NCBI GenBank assembly: GCA_945950065.1
Contig: CAMFGQ010000009.1
Coordinates: 1-20,394, forward strand
DNA length: 20,394 bases
Direction: 5' to 3'
Origin: an uncultured Clostridia bacterium
Lineage (GTDB): Bacteria; Bacillota; Clostridia; Peptostreptococcales; Acidaminobacteraceae
The notes beneath the pieces are model-generated. The model was not told the DNA's origin, did no database searches, and was given only the letters and a program-made list of their open reading frames with translations. This document shows, piece by piece, positions 1-6,605 of this stretch; position 1 is the stretch's first letter, and each line of letters opens with the position of its first letter. Position numbers and translations under genes: made by a program.

Positions 1-26
1 TGCGAAATACTTATTAAGGAGAAAGA

Positions 27-1109
27 ATGAAAAACTCAACCAAACTATTATTATTCGGTCTTGTTGCTGGTCTTATTGCAGTTGTCCTTGCTATCTTTGG
101 AAATCCCCCAAATATGGCCATCTGTATTGCCTGTTTTGTGAGGGATATTGCAGGGGGGATGAAGTTCCATACTGCCCCTGTTGTGCAATATTTTAGACCT
201 GAAATCGTCGGCATTGTACTGGGAGCTTTTTTCCTATCCTTAGGGAAAAAAGAATTTCGTGCTACAGGAGGATCTTCTCCAGCCATTCGTTTTTTCCTGG
301 GTGTTGCCATGATGATTGGTGCACTTGTATTCCTTGGTTGTCCTACAAGAATGATTCTTCGTATGGCTGCTGGAGACATTAGTGCCTATATCGGTCTCGT
401 TGGCTTTTTACTAGGTGTTGGAACAGGAGCTTTCTTCCTGCGTAAAGGCTTTAGCCTTGGAAGAAGCTATACGATTAAACAAGCAAGTGGTGCATATTTC
501 CCGGTCATCTTAGGTCTTATCTTTGCTCTAGCACTACTGTTTCCCGCCGCTTTTGCTTGGAGTGAAAAAGGACCTGGTAGCATTCATGCACCTATGCTGA
601 TTTCGCTTGTTGGTGGCCTAGCTTTTGGTGCGCTTGCTTATCATATTCGCATGTGCTTTGCAGGTGGATTCCGTGATGTGATTCTGATGAAAAACTTTGA
701 TCTCTTCAGTATTCTTCTTGGTATTTTTGTTGCCATGACCGTATACAATGTTGCAACAAGTAAGTTTGCCTTTGTTGCCTTTGGACCTGTTGCTCATGCA
801 CAAACACTATGGAACATCCTTGGTATGTATGTAGTAGGTTTTGCTGCAGTGCTACTTGGTGGCTGTCCACTTCGTCAACTCGTTCTAGCGGGACAAGGTT
901 CTGCTGACTCAGTAGTAACGGTTCTAGGAATGTTCCTAGGAGCAGCTGCTGCACATAACTTTGGTTTTGCTTCTGCTCCTGCTGCAAAAGCAACTGCCGA
1001 AGCTGCCGCTGTAGCTGGTGGACCATCACCTGCAGGACAGCTTGCCACAGTTGTTTGTATTGTTTTCCTCTTTGTCGTTGCCTATACTGGTATTCGAAAA
1101 GAAGCTTAG
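27..1109 (+). CDS. yedE: YedE/YeeE-family membrane transporter (selenium/sulfur metabolism)
   Basis: A 360-residue polytopic membrane protein of the YeeE/YedE family, which moves small sulfur (thiosulfate-type) or presumed selenium compounds across the inner membrane. It has the internal two-fold repeat of the family. Cysteine motifs appear as CIAC near residues 33-36 and GCPTR at 104-108 in the first half, then a Cys near 210 and GGCPLRQ at 278-284 in the second half. These buried cysteines relay the chalcogen in characterised YeeE. Many hydrophobic helices span the length, and the C-terminus has an Ala-rich loop (about 315-335) before a final helix. The ATG follows AAGGAGA by a good spacing. 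It overlaps nothing upstream, but the window begins only 26 nt before it, so it may be part of a longer operon. The TusA-like and DUF3343 genes immediately downstream match the usual neighbours of the 'selenium' YedE subgroup. That it transports selenium is inference from this company. Confidence 0.88.
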   Translation: MKNSTKLLLFGLVAGLIAVVLAIFGNPPNMAICIACFVRDIAGGMKFHTAPVVQYFRPEIVGIVLGAFFLSLGKKEFRATGGSSPAIRFFLGVAMMIGALVFLGCPTRMILRMAAGDISAYIGLVGFLLGVGTGAFFLRKGFSLGRSYTIKQASGAYFPVILGLIFALALLFPAAFAWSEKGPGSIHAPMLISLVGGLAFGALAYHIRMCFAGGFRDVILMKNFDLFSILLGIFVAMTVYNVATSKFAFVAFGPVAHAQTLWNILGMYVVGFAAVLLGGCPLRQLVLAGQGSADSVVTVLGMFLGAAAAHNFGFASAPAAKATAEAAAVAGGPSPAGQLATVVCIVFLFVVAYTGIRKEA

Positions 1110-1118
1110 GAGGTCATT

Positions 1119-1328
1119 GTGAAAGAAATTGATGTACGTGGACTATCTTGTCCTGAGCCCATTATGCAAGTTGCTCAAGCGCTAAAAGCTTTTCCGGGAG
1201 AAGAGCTGAAGGTTCTTCTTAGTGAAGCCCACTCCTTTAAAAATGTGGAAAACTTTGCTAAAGATAAAGGACTTAATGTAGAGGGGGGACCTGTTGATCT
1301 TGAATATGAACTGATCATCAGACCTTAA
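1119..1328 (+). CDS. TusA/SirA-like sulfur (selenium) carrier protein
   Basis: A 69-residue TusA-family protein. The fold signature DVRGLSCPEPIMQ lies at residues 5-17, with the persulfide-carrying cysteine in the CPEP motif (Cys11). TusA proteins pass sulfur as a persulfide between partner proteins, and the YedE-linked members are thought to carry sulfur or selenium delivered by the transporter. The start is GTG at 1119, with an AGGAGG that overlaps the yedE stop codon, so the two genes are translationally close. In many genomes the partner YedF is one polypeptide with this domain plus a C-terminal DsrE-like half. Here only the TusA half is present, and a separate DUF3343 gene follows 4 nt after its stop. 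The family call is firm; the substrate is inferred. Confidence 0.88.
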   Translation: MKEIDVRGLSCPEPIMQVAQALKAFPGEELKVLLSEAHSFKNVENFAKDKGLNVEGGPVDLEYELIIRP

Positions 1329-1332
1329 GACC

Positions 1333-1551
1333 ATGAGGTATATTGTGACATTCCATACGATTGCAGATGCAATGCATATGGAGCAGGCAGCAAAAAAAGC
1401 AGGAATAGAAGGTAGACTGATTCCTGTGCCTAGGGATCTTTCCTCTGGTTGTGGAATTTCATGGGCTTCTCCTCCTGAAGAAGAAGAAAGAATCCTTCAG
1501 GTGATAGAGAAAGAGAAGATTGAATTTGAAGATTGTGTGTTCTTAAAGTAA
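1333..1551 (+). CDS. DUF3343 family putative Se/S carrier protein
   Basis: A 72-residue protein matching DUF3343. It opens with RYIVTFHTIADAMHME, has the conserved PVPRDLSSGCGIS segment (residues 31-43, Cys40), and a second Cys near 68. The family is small, soluble and experimentally poorly defined. It occurs beside YedE, TusA and cysteine-desulfurase or SelD genes, and has been described as a putative Se/S carrier. The SGCG cysteine is the obvious candidate for carrying a per-sulfide or per-selenide, but that is inference. The ATG is 4 nt after the TusA-like stop, so the pair is co-transcribed and probably translationally coupled. No SelD, SelA or selenoprotein is visible in the window, and no in-frame TGA was noticed here. 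Confidence 0.85.
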   Translation: MRYIVTFHTIADAMHMEQAAKKAGIEGRLIPVPRDLSSGCGISWASPPEEEERILQVIEKEKIEFEDCVFLK

Positions 1552-1558
1552 AGAAGGC

Positions 1559-1588
1559 TTGCTTTTCCTTTTGCTTTCACCCTATACT
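1559..1588 (+). promoter_or_regulatory. Candidate sigma-A promoter for the His-rich/cooT pair
   Basis: TTGCTT (1559-1564), an 18-nt spacer and TATACT (1583-1588) fit a housekeeping promoter in the 57-nt gap between DUF3343 and the His-rich gene. It is followed by AGGAGG at 1597-1602, 6 nt before the ATG at 1609. It would let the nickel-related pair be expressed apart from yedE. This is pattern reading only. Confidence 0.5.
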
Positions 1589-1608
1589 AAAACTATAGGA
1601 GGTGGCTT

Positions 1609-1830
1609 ATGCATGGACATCACGGTGAACATAAGAAACTTGAAGCGAAAGAATTAGCAATTTTACTTAGGCATATGTTAGAACATAACAAAAGCCATTC
1701 AGAGGAACTTCATCACATCGCCCATGGACTGGAAGATGAAAAAGAAGCGCTTCTCCATGATGCAGTCCTTCTTTATGAAGAAGCTGACAGAAAGCTTGAA
1801 GAAGCACTTAAACAACTAGGGATGCTTTAA
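1609..1830 (+). CDS. Small His-rich helical protein, probable metal-binding partner of CooT
   Basis: A 73-residue acidic, almost wholly helical protein. It starts with the histidine cluster MHGHHGEH and carries further histidines at intervals (RHMLEHNKSHSEELHHIAH, about residues 21-40), then a Glu/Lys-rich amphipathic helix. No signal peptide or membrane segment is visible. Proteins of this kind, short with a His-rich head and a conserved HNKxHxEEL core, are found next to CooT and CooC genes in anaerobes. I do not know a demonstrated function. The histidine pattern suggests Ni(II) or another transition metal, and the adjacent cooT (1 nt gap) supports a nickel role. An excellent AGGAGG lies 6 nt before the ATG. 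The gene is clearly real; the function is inferred. Confidence 0.75.
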   Translation: MHGHHGEHKKLEAKELAILLRHMLEHNKSHSEELHHIAHGLEDEKEALLHDAVLLYEEADRKLEEALKQLGML

Positions 1831-1831
1831 T

Positions 1832-2023
1832 ATGTGTCTCTCTAAAGCCTTTGGCTTGTTAGAAGACGGATCCGAAAAGCTACTTGTGGATTATGTCTCA
1901 GGGGTAAAAATTAAAGGAGATGAAGTTGAACTGCATGATCTCATGGGAGGTATCCATTCCTTTAAGGGGAAGCTTGCCGAGATCGATCTAGAAAACAATA
2001 AACTTCATATTGTACTTGACTAA
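1832..2023 (+). CDS. cooT: CooT family nickel-binding protein
   Basis: A 63-residue CooT-type protein starting MCLSKAF. The family signature is an N-terminal Met-Cys dipeptide, whose Cys2 in Rhodospirillum rubrum CooT is part of the Ni(II) site of a small all-beta homodimer that supports nickel insertion into CO dehydrogenase. The rest (DYVSGVKIKGDEVELHDLMGG) has the alternating beta-strand pattern and length of the family. The ATG is 1 nt after the upstream stop, so it is coupled to the His-rich gene. No CO dehydrogenase (CooS) gene lies in this window. The nearest candidate clients are the CooC-like ATPase and the acetyl-CoA-synthase-like protein of the next operon. It ends just before a strong hairpin. 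Confidence 0.85.
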   Translation: MCLSKAFGLLEDGSEKLLVDYVSGVKIKGDEVELHDLMGGIHSFKGKLAEIDLENNKLHIVLD

Positions 2024-2026
2024 GAA

Positions 2027-2069
2027 AAGAAGCCTAGCACTACGGAAGTAGTGGCCAGGCTTCTTTTTT
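2027..2069. terminator. Bidirectional rho-independent terminator between cooT and the gntR gene
   Basis: A long stem, with arms of about 15-17 nt, a GGAA loop at 2044-2047 and a small internal mismatch, is followed by T6 (2064-2069) on the + strand. On the - strand it is followed by TTTTC. The right part lies inside the last codons of the convergent regulator gene, so one hairpin serves both genes. Confidence 0.85.
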
Positions 2070-2762
2070 AATATGCTCTATAGCGTCTTTTGTACCTCTT
2101 TTGATGGAGGAAATGGCACCTTCGAGATCACCACTTCTGACAAAGAGACAATAATTTTGCATCAGCTCCACATAGAAAGAGTGGATACCGGGAATCTGAT
2201 AGTATTCAGTGATTAGTGTTTTATAAGGAGCTGAGAAGGAAGAGAAGATAAGTGGAAGGATGGTGTTTCCGCTCTGAAAAGCAAGCTCGTGGTCAAACTC
2301 CATGGTTGCCTTTGCTTGTTCTTGCAGTGTGTTTGCCGTGGCAATATTCTTGGCCATGTGCTCAAGAATTTGAATCTTTTCTTCTGTGAGATTTTCAAAA
2401 AGAGATTCTGTCGCGAGTTGTTTTAGTGCCGAACGCAATACAACGAGGGAGCAGGCATCTTCTTTTCTAAAGCGGCCTCCATTGTAATTAATAATAGAAA
2501 CCAGTGTATCTAATCTGCCTTCTCTTCTGTAGTCCTCCACATAAGTTCCACTTCTGGGAATGGTGATCAGAAAGCCTTTGTTTTTTAGTTCAACAAGTCC
2601 AGCTGCGATAACAGAGCGGCTGACTTTCATTTGTTCAGAAAGCTCTCTTTCCGAGGGGAGCTTATCACCAATCTTTAGTTTCCCTGAGAGAATCATTTTC
2701 TCTATTTCCTGAATGAAGAGTTCTTTTAGGGTAGGGGCTTGTAATTCTCTTAGTTCTAACAT
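2040..2762 (-). CDS. FadR-subfamily GntR transcriptional regulator (FCD domain)
   Basis: A 240-residue regulator. The N-terminal winged helix (about residues 8-75) has the GntR hallmarks GDKLPSERELSEQMKVSRS and a GTYV wing end. The C-terminal all-helical FCD-like ligand domain covers about 85-230. In many FCD proteins a Asp/His set binds a metal next to a carboxylate effector. Here the first part is present (EFDHELAF), but the later histidines appear replaced (YVELMQNY), as in metal-free acyl-CoA-binding FadR. An acyl-CoA or similar effector is therefore plausible but unproven. The ATG is preceded by a strong AGGAGGT. It is transcribed divergently from the CooC/dehydratase operon, and TGG-N5-CCA sites lie in both promoter regions. 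It is probably a self-regulating repressor (or dual regulator) of that operon. The stop codon lies inside the shared terminator hairpin. Confidence 0.88.
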   Translation of the reverse strand: MLELRELQAPTLKELFIQEIEKMILSGKLKIGDKLPSERELSEQMKVSRSVIAAGLVELKNKGFLITIPRSGTYVEDYRREGRLDTLVSIINYNGGRFRKEDACSLVVLRSALKQLATESLFENLTEEKIQILEHMAKNIATANTLQEQAKATMEFDHELAFQSGNTILPLIFSSFSAPYKTLITEYYQIPGIHSFYVELMQNYCLFVRSGDLEGAISSIKRGTKDAIEHIKKEAWPLLP

Positions 2763-2774
2763 CTTACCTCCTAA

Positions 2775-2789
2775 ACTGGACCGACCAGT
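2775..2789. promoter_or_regulatory. Operator-like site 1 (ACTGG-N5-CCAGT)
   Basis: A perfect 15-bp interrupted palindrome, ACTGGACCGACCAGT. It lies just upstream of the regulator's ribosome-binding site and fits the TGG-N5-CCA form of FadR-type GntR operators (E. coli FadR prefers TGGTCnGACCA). A protein bound here would block transcription or translation of the regulator gene. Confidence 0.65.
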
Positions 2790-2807
2790 ATTTAATAATG
2801 AAGTTTG

Positions 2808-2831
2808 AACTGGCTCTACCAGATGCCAGTT
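2808..2831. promoter_or_regulatory. Operator-like site 2 (AACTGG with two possible CCAG partners)
   Basis: CTGG-CTCTA-CCAG (2810-2822) is the same spacing as site 1. The left AACTGG can also pair with CCAGTT (2826-2831) at a 12-nt spacing, so the site may be a compound one. It lies at about the transcription start of the candidate gntR promoter. Confidence 0.55.
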
Positions 2832-2836
2832 ACATT

Positions 2837-2865
2837 ATTGTAGCCTAATTTAGGCGAATTCGCAA
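2837..2865 (-). promoter_or_regulatory. Candidate gntR promoter
   Basis: On the - strand: TTGCGA (2865-2860), a 17-nt spacer and TACAAT (2842-2837). The start point would fall near 2830, inside operator-like site 2, which suits autorepression. The spacer holds the perfect palindrome GCCTAATTTAGGC (2843-2855) and overlaps GCGAATTCGC (2854-2863), which may be a second regulator's site. Confidence 0.5.
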
Positions 2866-2969
2866 GTGAATTAGGTGCAAATCGAAAGAAAACGTCTTTT
2901 TAAAGGCATTATTAGGAATAAAAAAGAAAGAAATTTATTATTTTGTCGTTTTCTCACTGGAATATATGT

Positions 2970-2975
2970 TATAAT
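2970..2975 (+). promoter_or_regulatory. -10 element of the CooC/dehydratase operon promoter
   Basis: A consensus TATAAT with no convincing -35 at 16-18 nt (a TTGTCG lies 21 nt away). A weak -35 suggests the promoter may need an activator or is weak by design. The start would be near 2982, a few bases before operator-like site 3. Confidence 0.55.
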
Positions 2976-2988
2976 TATCACATCAATA

Positions 2989-3003
2989 ACTGGAACGACC
3001 AAA
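2989..3003. promoter_or_regulatory. Operator-like site 3 (ACTGGAACGACCAAA)
   Basis: It shares ACTGG-N5-CCA with sites 1 and 2 and differs from site 1 by only a few bases (the core ACCGA becomes AACGA). It sits immediately downstream of the -10 and 22 nt before the cooC ATG, a roadblock-repression position. It links the divergent regulator to the operon. Confidence 0.6.
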
Positions 3004-3025
3004 AGACCAAATTCAAGGAGGCTAA

Positions 3026-3790
3026 ATGGCTAAAGCAATTTTGGCTGTATCTGGAAAAGGAGGTGTAGGTAAAACCAGCATTGCAGCAGCTTTGGTGAGA
3101 CTGCTCGTGGAGCGCTATCCCGAGGCGCGTATCTTGGCTATTGATGCAGATCCTGCGGTGGGTTTATCTACGGCACTAGGAGTCGATGTTGTAGAGACGC
3201 TTGATGATATTCGCAAACGAATTGTGCAGAATATTGAAGACAGACAAAAAAATACAGCAATCGAACTTTTAAACGAGGCGCGTTTTCGCATCTTTGACAC
3301 CATGGTAGAAGAAGATAAATTTTCTTTTCTCGCCATCGGACGTCCAGAAGGAGCGGGATGCTACTGTACCATCAATAGTTATTTAAAAGAAATTATTACT
3401 CTTTTAGCTAAGGAATTTGACTATGTGGTGGTAGACGGCGAGGCAGGCATTGAACAGATCAACAGGCGGGTGATGGAAAAGGTAAGCCATCTTCTTCTCA
3501 TCAGCGACCAAAGCAAAAAAGGAATCCAAGTTGTGGAAACCATTAAGCGAGTCGCAGATGAAATGGTGATGTATGAAGAAGTTGGGGTGATCTTAAATCG
3601 GGTGACAAATCCTGAACTCGTGGAACATCATTTTCCAAATGGACTTCCACTTTTAAGCACCATCGAAATGGACCCTTCCCATGCAGAAAACGACATTTGC
3701 GGAAAGAGTATTTTCGCATTGGCTAGTGATGCACAGGTCATCCAAGGCGTAAGAGAAGCCATGGAGAAACTAGACATCTTGGCGAAATAA
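3026..3790 (+). CDS. cooC: CooC-type P-loop ATPase (MinD/ParA class metallocluster maturation factor)
   Basis: A 254-residue soluble ATPase. The deviant Walker A motif SGKGGVGKTS is at residues 9-18, Asp40-Ala-Asp-Pro after the second strand, a Cys-x-Cys at 112/114 (GCYC) and a Walker B-like YVVVDGEAG at 133-140. The Cys-x-Cys matches in position the metal-bridging cysteines of CooC1, which dimerises on nucleotide and Ni/Zn binding and helps insert nickel into CO dehydrogenase. AcsF and CooC3 relatives serve acetyl-CoA synthase. It is first in an operon of dehydratase-like genes with no CODH, so the client may be a cluster in the A/B proteins or the ACS-like protein encoded downstream. AGGAGG lies before the ATG, and the next gene is 17 nt away. 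The family is firm; the client and metal are inferred. Confidence 0.85.
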   Translation: MAKAILAVSGKGGVGKTSIAAALVRLLVERYPEARILAIDADPAVGLSTALGVDVVETLDDIRKRIVQNIEDRQKNTAIELLNEARFRIFDTMVEEDKFSFLAIGRPEGAGCYCTINSYLKEIITLLAKEFDYVVVDGEAGIEQINRRVMEKVSHLLLISDQSKKGIQVVETIKRVADEMVMYEEVGVILNRVTNPELVEHHFPNGLPLLSTIEMDPSHAENDICGKSIFALASDAQVIQGVREAMEKLDILAK

Positions 3791-3807
3791 GAAATGAGGT
3801 GTAGGCG

Positions 3808-5013
3808 TTGAAAGATTTGAAGCATATGATCTACTTCGAAAAACTACTTGAAAACACCAACAACGAACTCATTGAACAGGCACGAAGTGAAGGAAAACTA
3901 GCTCTAGGCTATACATGTTTTTCCATGATCGAAGTCCTTCTCAATATCGATAAGTGTTTTTCAGTGCGACTTAGAGCCCCGAACACGGGTTCAATGGATA
4001 TTGCTACATACTATATGTCCAATTACACATGTGAATTCTGTAGAGCGATTTTAGAGCGCTGCTTTGAAGGTGGTATGAACTTCATGGATGCTTTTTGTGC
4101 CGTGGATGCTTGTGCCATGATGAATCGCTGTGCAGAAAACATCGAACTTCTCGATTTAGTTCCCAACGAAAAATTCTTTGTAACTCATGCTGATATTCCC
4201 TATAAAGTGGAAGACTTTACAGTAAGACATTATGCTGTGCAAATGCGCAAGCGCGTTCTCAATGAACTACGCGATGTCTATGGCGTGGATACTTCTGATG
4301 AGGCACTTCGCGATGCCCTGAATCGTCACAATGAGCTCTGTGCCATTATGACTGAAATCGGAGATCTTAGAAAACTCGACAATCCACCGATTACTGGCTA
4401 TGAATTCCATGTACTTAATCTTATTACTTATTGTTGTCCTCAATATTTGATCATTGATAAACTTCGTGAAACCCTAGAAGAGATTAAAAACAGAAAACCT
4501 GATCCTAAACCTTGGTATAAAGCCAGGGTTGTTGTGGTTGGAAGTGAAATTGATGATCTCGATCTGATTCGCCTCATTGAAGAAACAGGTGCCTTCGTCG
4601 TAGCAGATCGCTTCTGTTTTGGTTCCATTCCAGGACGCGAAGTCATTGAAATCGATGAGGAGTCAGATGAGGATCTCCTTACCCAAATCTGTAGACATTA
4701 TCTAGAGGTCAGTGAATGTCCACGCTTTATGAGTAGCGAAAAAGTCGAACAGAGAAGAATTACAGTAGACCGCCTTGCACGAGAATACAATGCCGATGGT
4801 GTCATCTACGAACAGATTAAATTCTGTGACTTCTGGGGATTTGAGAGAGCTCTAGCAAGCCATATCCAAGCAGAAGAATATGGACATCCTGTTCTTTCCA
4901 TCGATAGACCTTATTCTGCCAAGTCTTCAGGACAGCTTCGTACAAGAATGCAAGCCTTCGTCGAAAGTCTGGAGATTAAGAAGATCCAAAAGGCAAAGGA
5001 GGCTAGAAAGTGA
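3808..5013 (+). CDS. 2-hydroxyacyl-CoA dehydratase/benzoyl-CoA reductase family protein, A-type subunit 1
   Basis: A 401-residue member of the HgdB/FldC/BCR superfamily, whose members hold Fe-S clusters at Cys ligands and are reduced by an ATP-driven activator. Superfamily motifs are GYTC (Cys37), a Cys at 102 (DACAMMNR), a central GSEIDD strand-turn (245-250) and KFCDFWG (Cys340) near the end. Eight cysteines are shared with the paralogue A2: 37, 50, 75, 102, 210, 270, 304 and 340. That is more than the three per subunit of ordinary dehydratases, and is compatible with a double-cubane-type or second cluster (inference). The start is TTG at 3808 after TGAGGTG. It is chosen because the protein then begins MKDLKH exactly like A2. 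The stop overlaps the B1 start, so A1 and B1 are translationally coupled and probably form a complex. The substrate is unknown. Confidence 0.82.
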   Translation: MKDLKHMIYFEKLLENTNNELIEQARSEGKLALGYTCFSMIEVLLNIDKCFSVRLRAPNTGSMDIATYYMSNYTCEFCRAILERCFEGGMNFMDAFCAVDACAMMNRCAENIELLDLVPNEKFFVTHADIPYKVEDFTVRHYAVQMRKRVLNELRDVYGVDTSDEALRDALNRHNELCAIMTEIGDLRKLDNPPITGYEFHVLNLITYCCPQYLIIDKLRETLEEIKNRKPDPKPWYKARVVVVGSEIDDLDLIRLIEETGAFVVADRFCFGSIPGREVIEIDEESDEDLLTQICRHYLEVSECPRFMSSEKVEQRRITVDRLAREYNADGVIYEQIKFCDFWGFERALASHIQAEEYGHPVLSIDRPYSAKSSGQLRTRMQAFVESLEIKKIQKAKEARK

Positions 5014-6596
5014 AACAGAAAATAAAGAATAAAGGAAAAAGCTTTGTCGAATGGCTAAAATACGGAGATAAAGAAATCGGACATCTCTATAAGGGTGGCC
5101 TTGCCAGTACAAGAAGAGAGTTCCGTGGTGTGAAAGACACCATGGTGGACTATGTCAACTGGCTGAAGATCTGGGGCGTCATGATGGCCTTTACATCAAA
5201 AGCACCTTATAAGATAGCAAGAGGATTCTTTACCTATCGCTGGATGCCGTCCTATCTTGGCGTACCTGCCTTTGTCGATCGTAACTCCATGGGTCTTCGA
5301 GGCAATATGCTGAAGATCTGTCATGAGAACTTCCGACGCGTCGTTGAAGCAGGAACAGTTTATATTGCCAATATGATGATTGCAGATACGCGTTTTGGCG
5401 ACGGCGATGAAGAACTTTCAAAGAAGATTGTTCTCTTTGATGAAATGACCATGAGTCAGATTATGGGTGGTTTCCCCAATCTTATTGGAATTCCTTACCA
5501 GTTGATGCCTGTTTTTCTCGTTTCAGAGATTGACCAGCTGATCTGTATCCCCTATATCGATGCTATTGAGAGCTTTGGATTACCATCGGATACATGCCCT
5601 GTACCTACCAGTGAAGCAGGAGCTGCAGTTCTTGATGCTTATCCACTTATGGGTTCGTGTTTTATCGCCAGTACTATGCCTTGTGATGGATCTGTTATGG
5701 CATCTTCCTATCAAGAAAGACGTTTTAAGATTCCAACCTATCCACTTTGTTTCCCCGTACGCTACCACGATGAAGATGTACTCTTTAGCGGTGTAGAGGA
5801 CATTAAGGGATGCATCAAATTCATCGAAGAACACACCGGTGAAAAGTGGAGCTGGGATGCTTATTTCGAAAATATGAAGCGCTACAATGAAGAACTGGAT
5901 CTTGAAATGGAACGCTGGGCCATCAACAAGACCAACTATCCTCAAATTTTCGGTTCCACCAGTGCACTCTATAGAGAGTTTGCTTATCAGATCGATGGTG
6001 GACTTGATCCTCGTACACTAAAAACCTATAAGAAAGTCAATGCCATTATGGAAGATGGTTATGAGAAGAGACTTCCAATTACTAGACATCACAGATACCG
6101 TGCTATTGTCTGGAGCTGTCCTTCCCACTACTATGCCAACTTCCCAAGCTGGCTCTCTGCTTGCTGGGGCATTACTGTCCTTGCCGATATGGAAATGCTG
6201 AACTACGATAAGCCTCTGAATGTTGAAGATGAAGATGAAGCTTTCAAAGACTTAGCGAGAGTCTACTCACGCATGGTCATGAGAAAGCATACAAACGGTG
6301 GCTATGAGAATGTACTTCCAGAACTTTGGAAAGTTGTAGAAGAGTACAATGCCGATATCGTCATTATGTATCAGCATGTGGCTTGTAAAACCATGGTTGG
6401 TTTACAAGGACTCTTTGATGAGCAGGCAAGGGAACGCGGAATTCACCTGATTTGGGTACCCCATGACCTGATGGATCCAAGAACCGTTTCAAGAAAAGAA
6501 ATGCGTCAATCCGTCAATCGCTATATGGAAGCCGTTATGGGAGCTACACCTGTGGATCCAAGTCTTGTTGACTTTGATGATGAGAGAACCTGGTAG
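5010..6596 (+). CDS. 2-hydroxyacyl-CoA dehydratase/benzoyl-CoA reductase family protein, B-type subunit 1
   Basis: A 528-residue protein paired with A1. It belongs to the same superfamily but is longer than the usual subunits of about 380-430 residues because of a basic N-terminal extension (about 1-80). Conserved features shared with B2 are GGFPNLI (153-159), Cys196, Cys217, MPCDGS (Cys225), a CWGI motif (Cys385), a GGYENV segment (430-435), ACK (Cys459) and a DPRTVSRKEMR helix near the end. The five shared cysteines are candidate Fe-S ligands. The start is GTG at 5010, overlapping the A1 stop, with AAAGGAGG upstream. A1 and B1 presumably form a heterodimer like HgdAB or FldBC. Which subunit holds the active cluster cannot be told. 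No CoA-transferase or other substrate-defining gene is adjacent, so the reaction is not assigned. Confidence 0.78.
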   Translation: MKQKIKNKGKSFVEWLKYGDKEIGHLYKGGLASTRREFRGVKDTMVDYVNWLKIWGVMMAFTSKAPYKIARGFFTYRWMPSYLGVPAFVDRNSMGLRGNMLKICHENFRRVVEAGTVYIANMMIADTRFGDGDEELSKKIVLFDEMTMSQIMGGFPNLIGIPYQLMPVFLVSEIDQLICIPYIDAIESFGLPSDTCPVPTSEAGAAVLDAYPLMGSCFIASTMPCDGSVMASSYQERRFKIPTYPLCFPVRYHDEDVLFSGVEDIKGCIKFIEEHTGEKWSWDAYFENMKRYNEELDLEMERWAINKTNYPQIFGSTSALYREFAYQIDGGLDPRTLKTYKKVNAIMEDGYEKRLPITRHHRYRAIVWSCPSHYYANFPSWLSACWGITVLADMEMLNYDKPLNVEDEDEAFKDLARVYSRMVMRKHTNGGYENVLPELWKVVEEYNADIVIMYQHVACKTMVGLQGLFDEQARERGIHLIWVPHDLMDPRTVSRKEMRQSVNRYMEAVMGATPVDPSLVDFDDERTW

Positions 6597-6605
6597 GAGG
6601 AAGAT

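Noticed and set aside
3808..6596. Naming A1/B1 as 2-hydroxyglutaryl-CoA or phenyllactyl-CoA dehydratase
   Set aside because: No CoA-transferase, dehydrogenase or other substrate-defining gene is adjacent, and the B subunits are unusually long. The family can be stated, but not the substrate.
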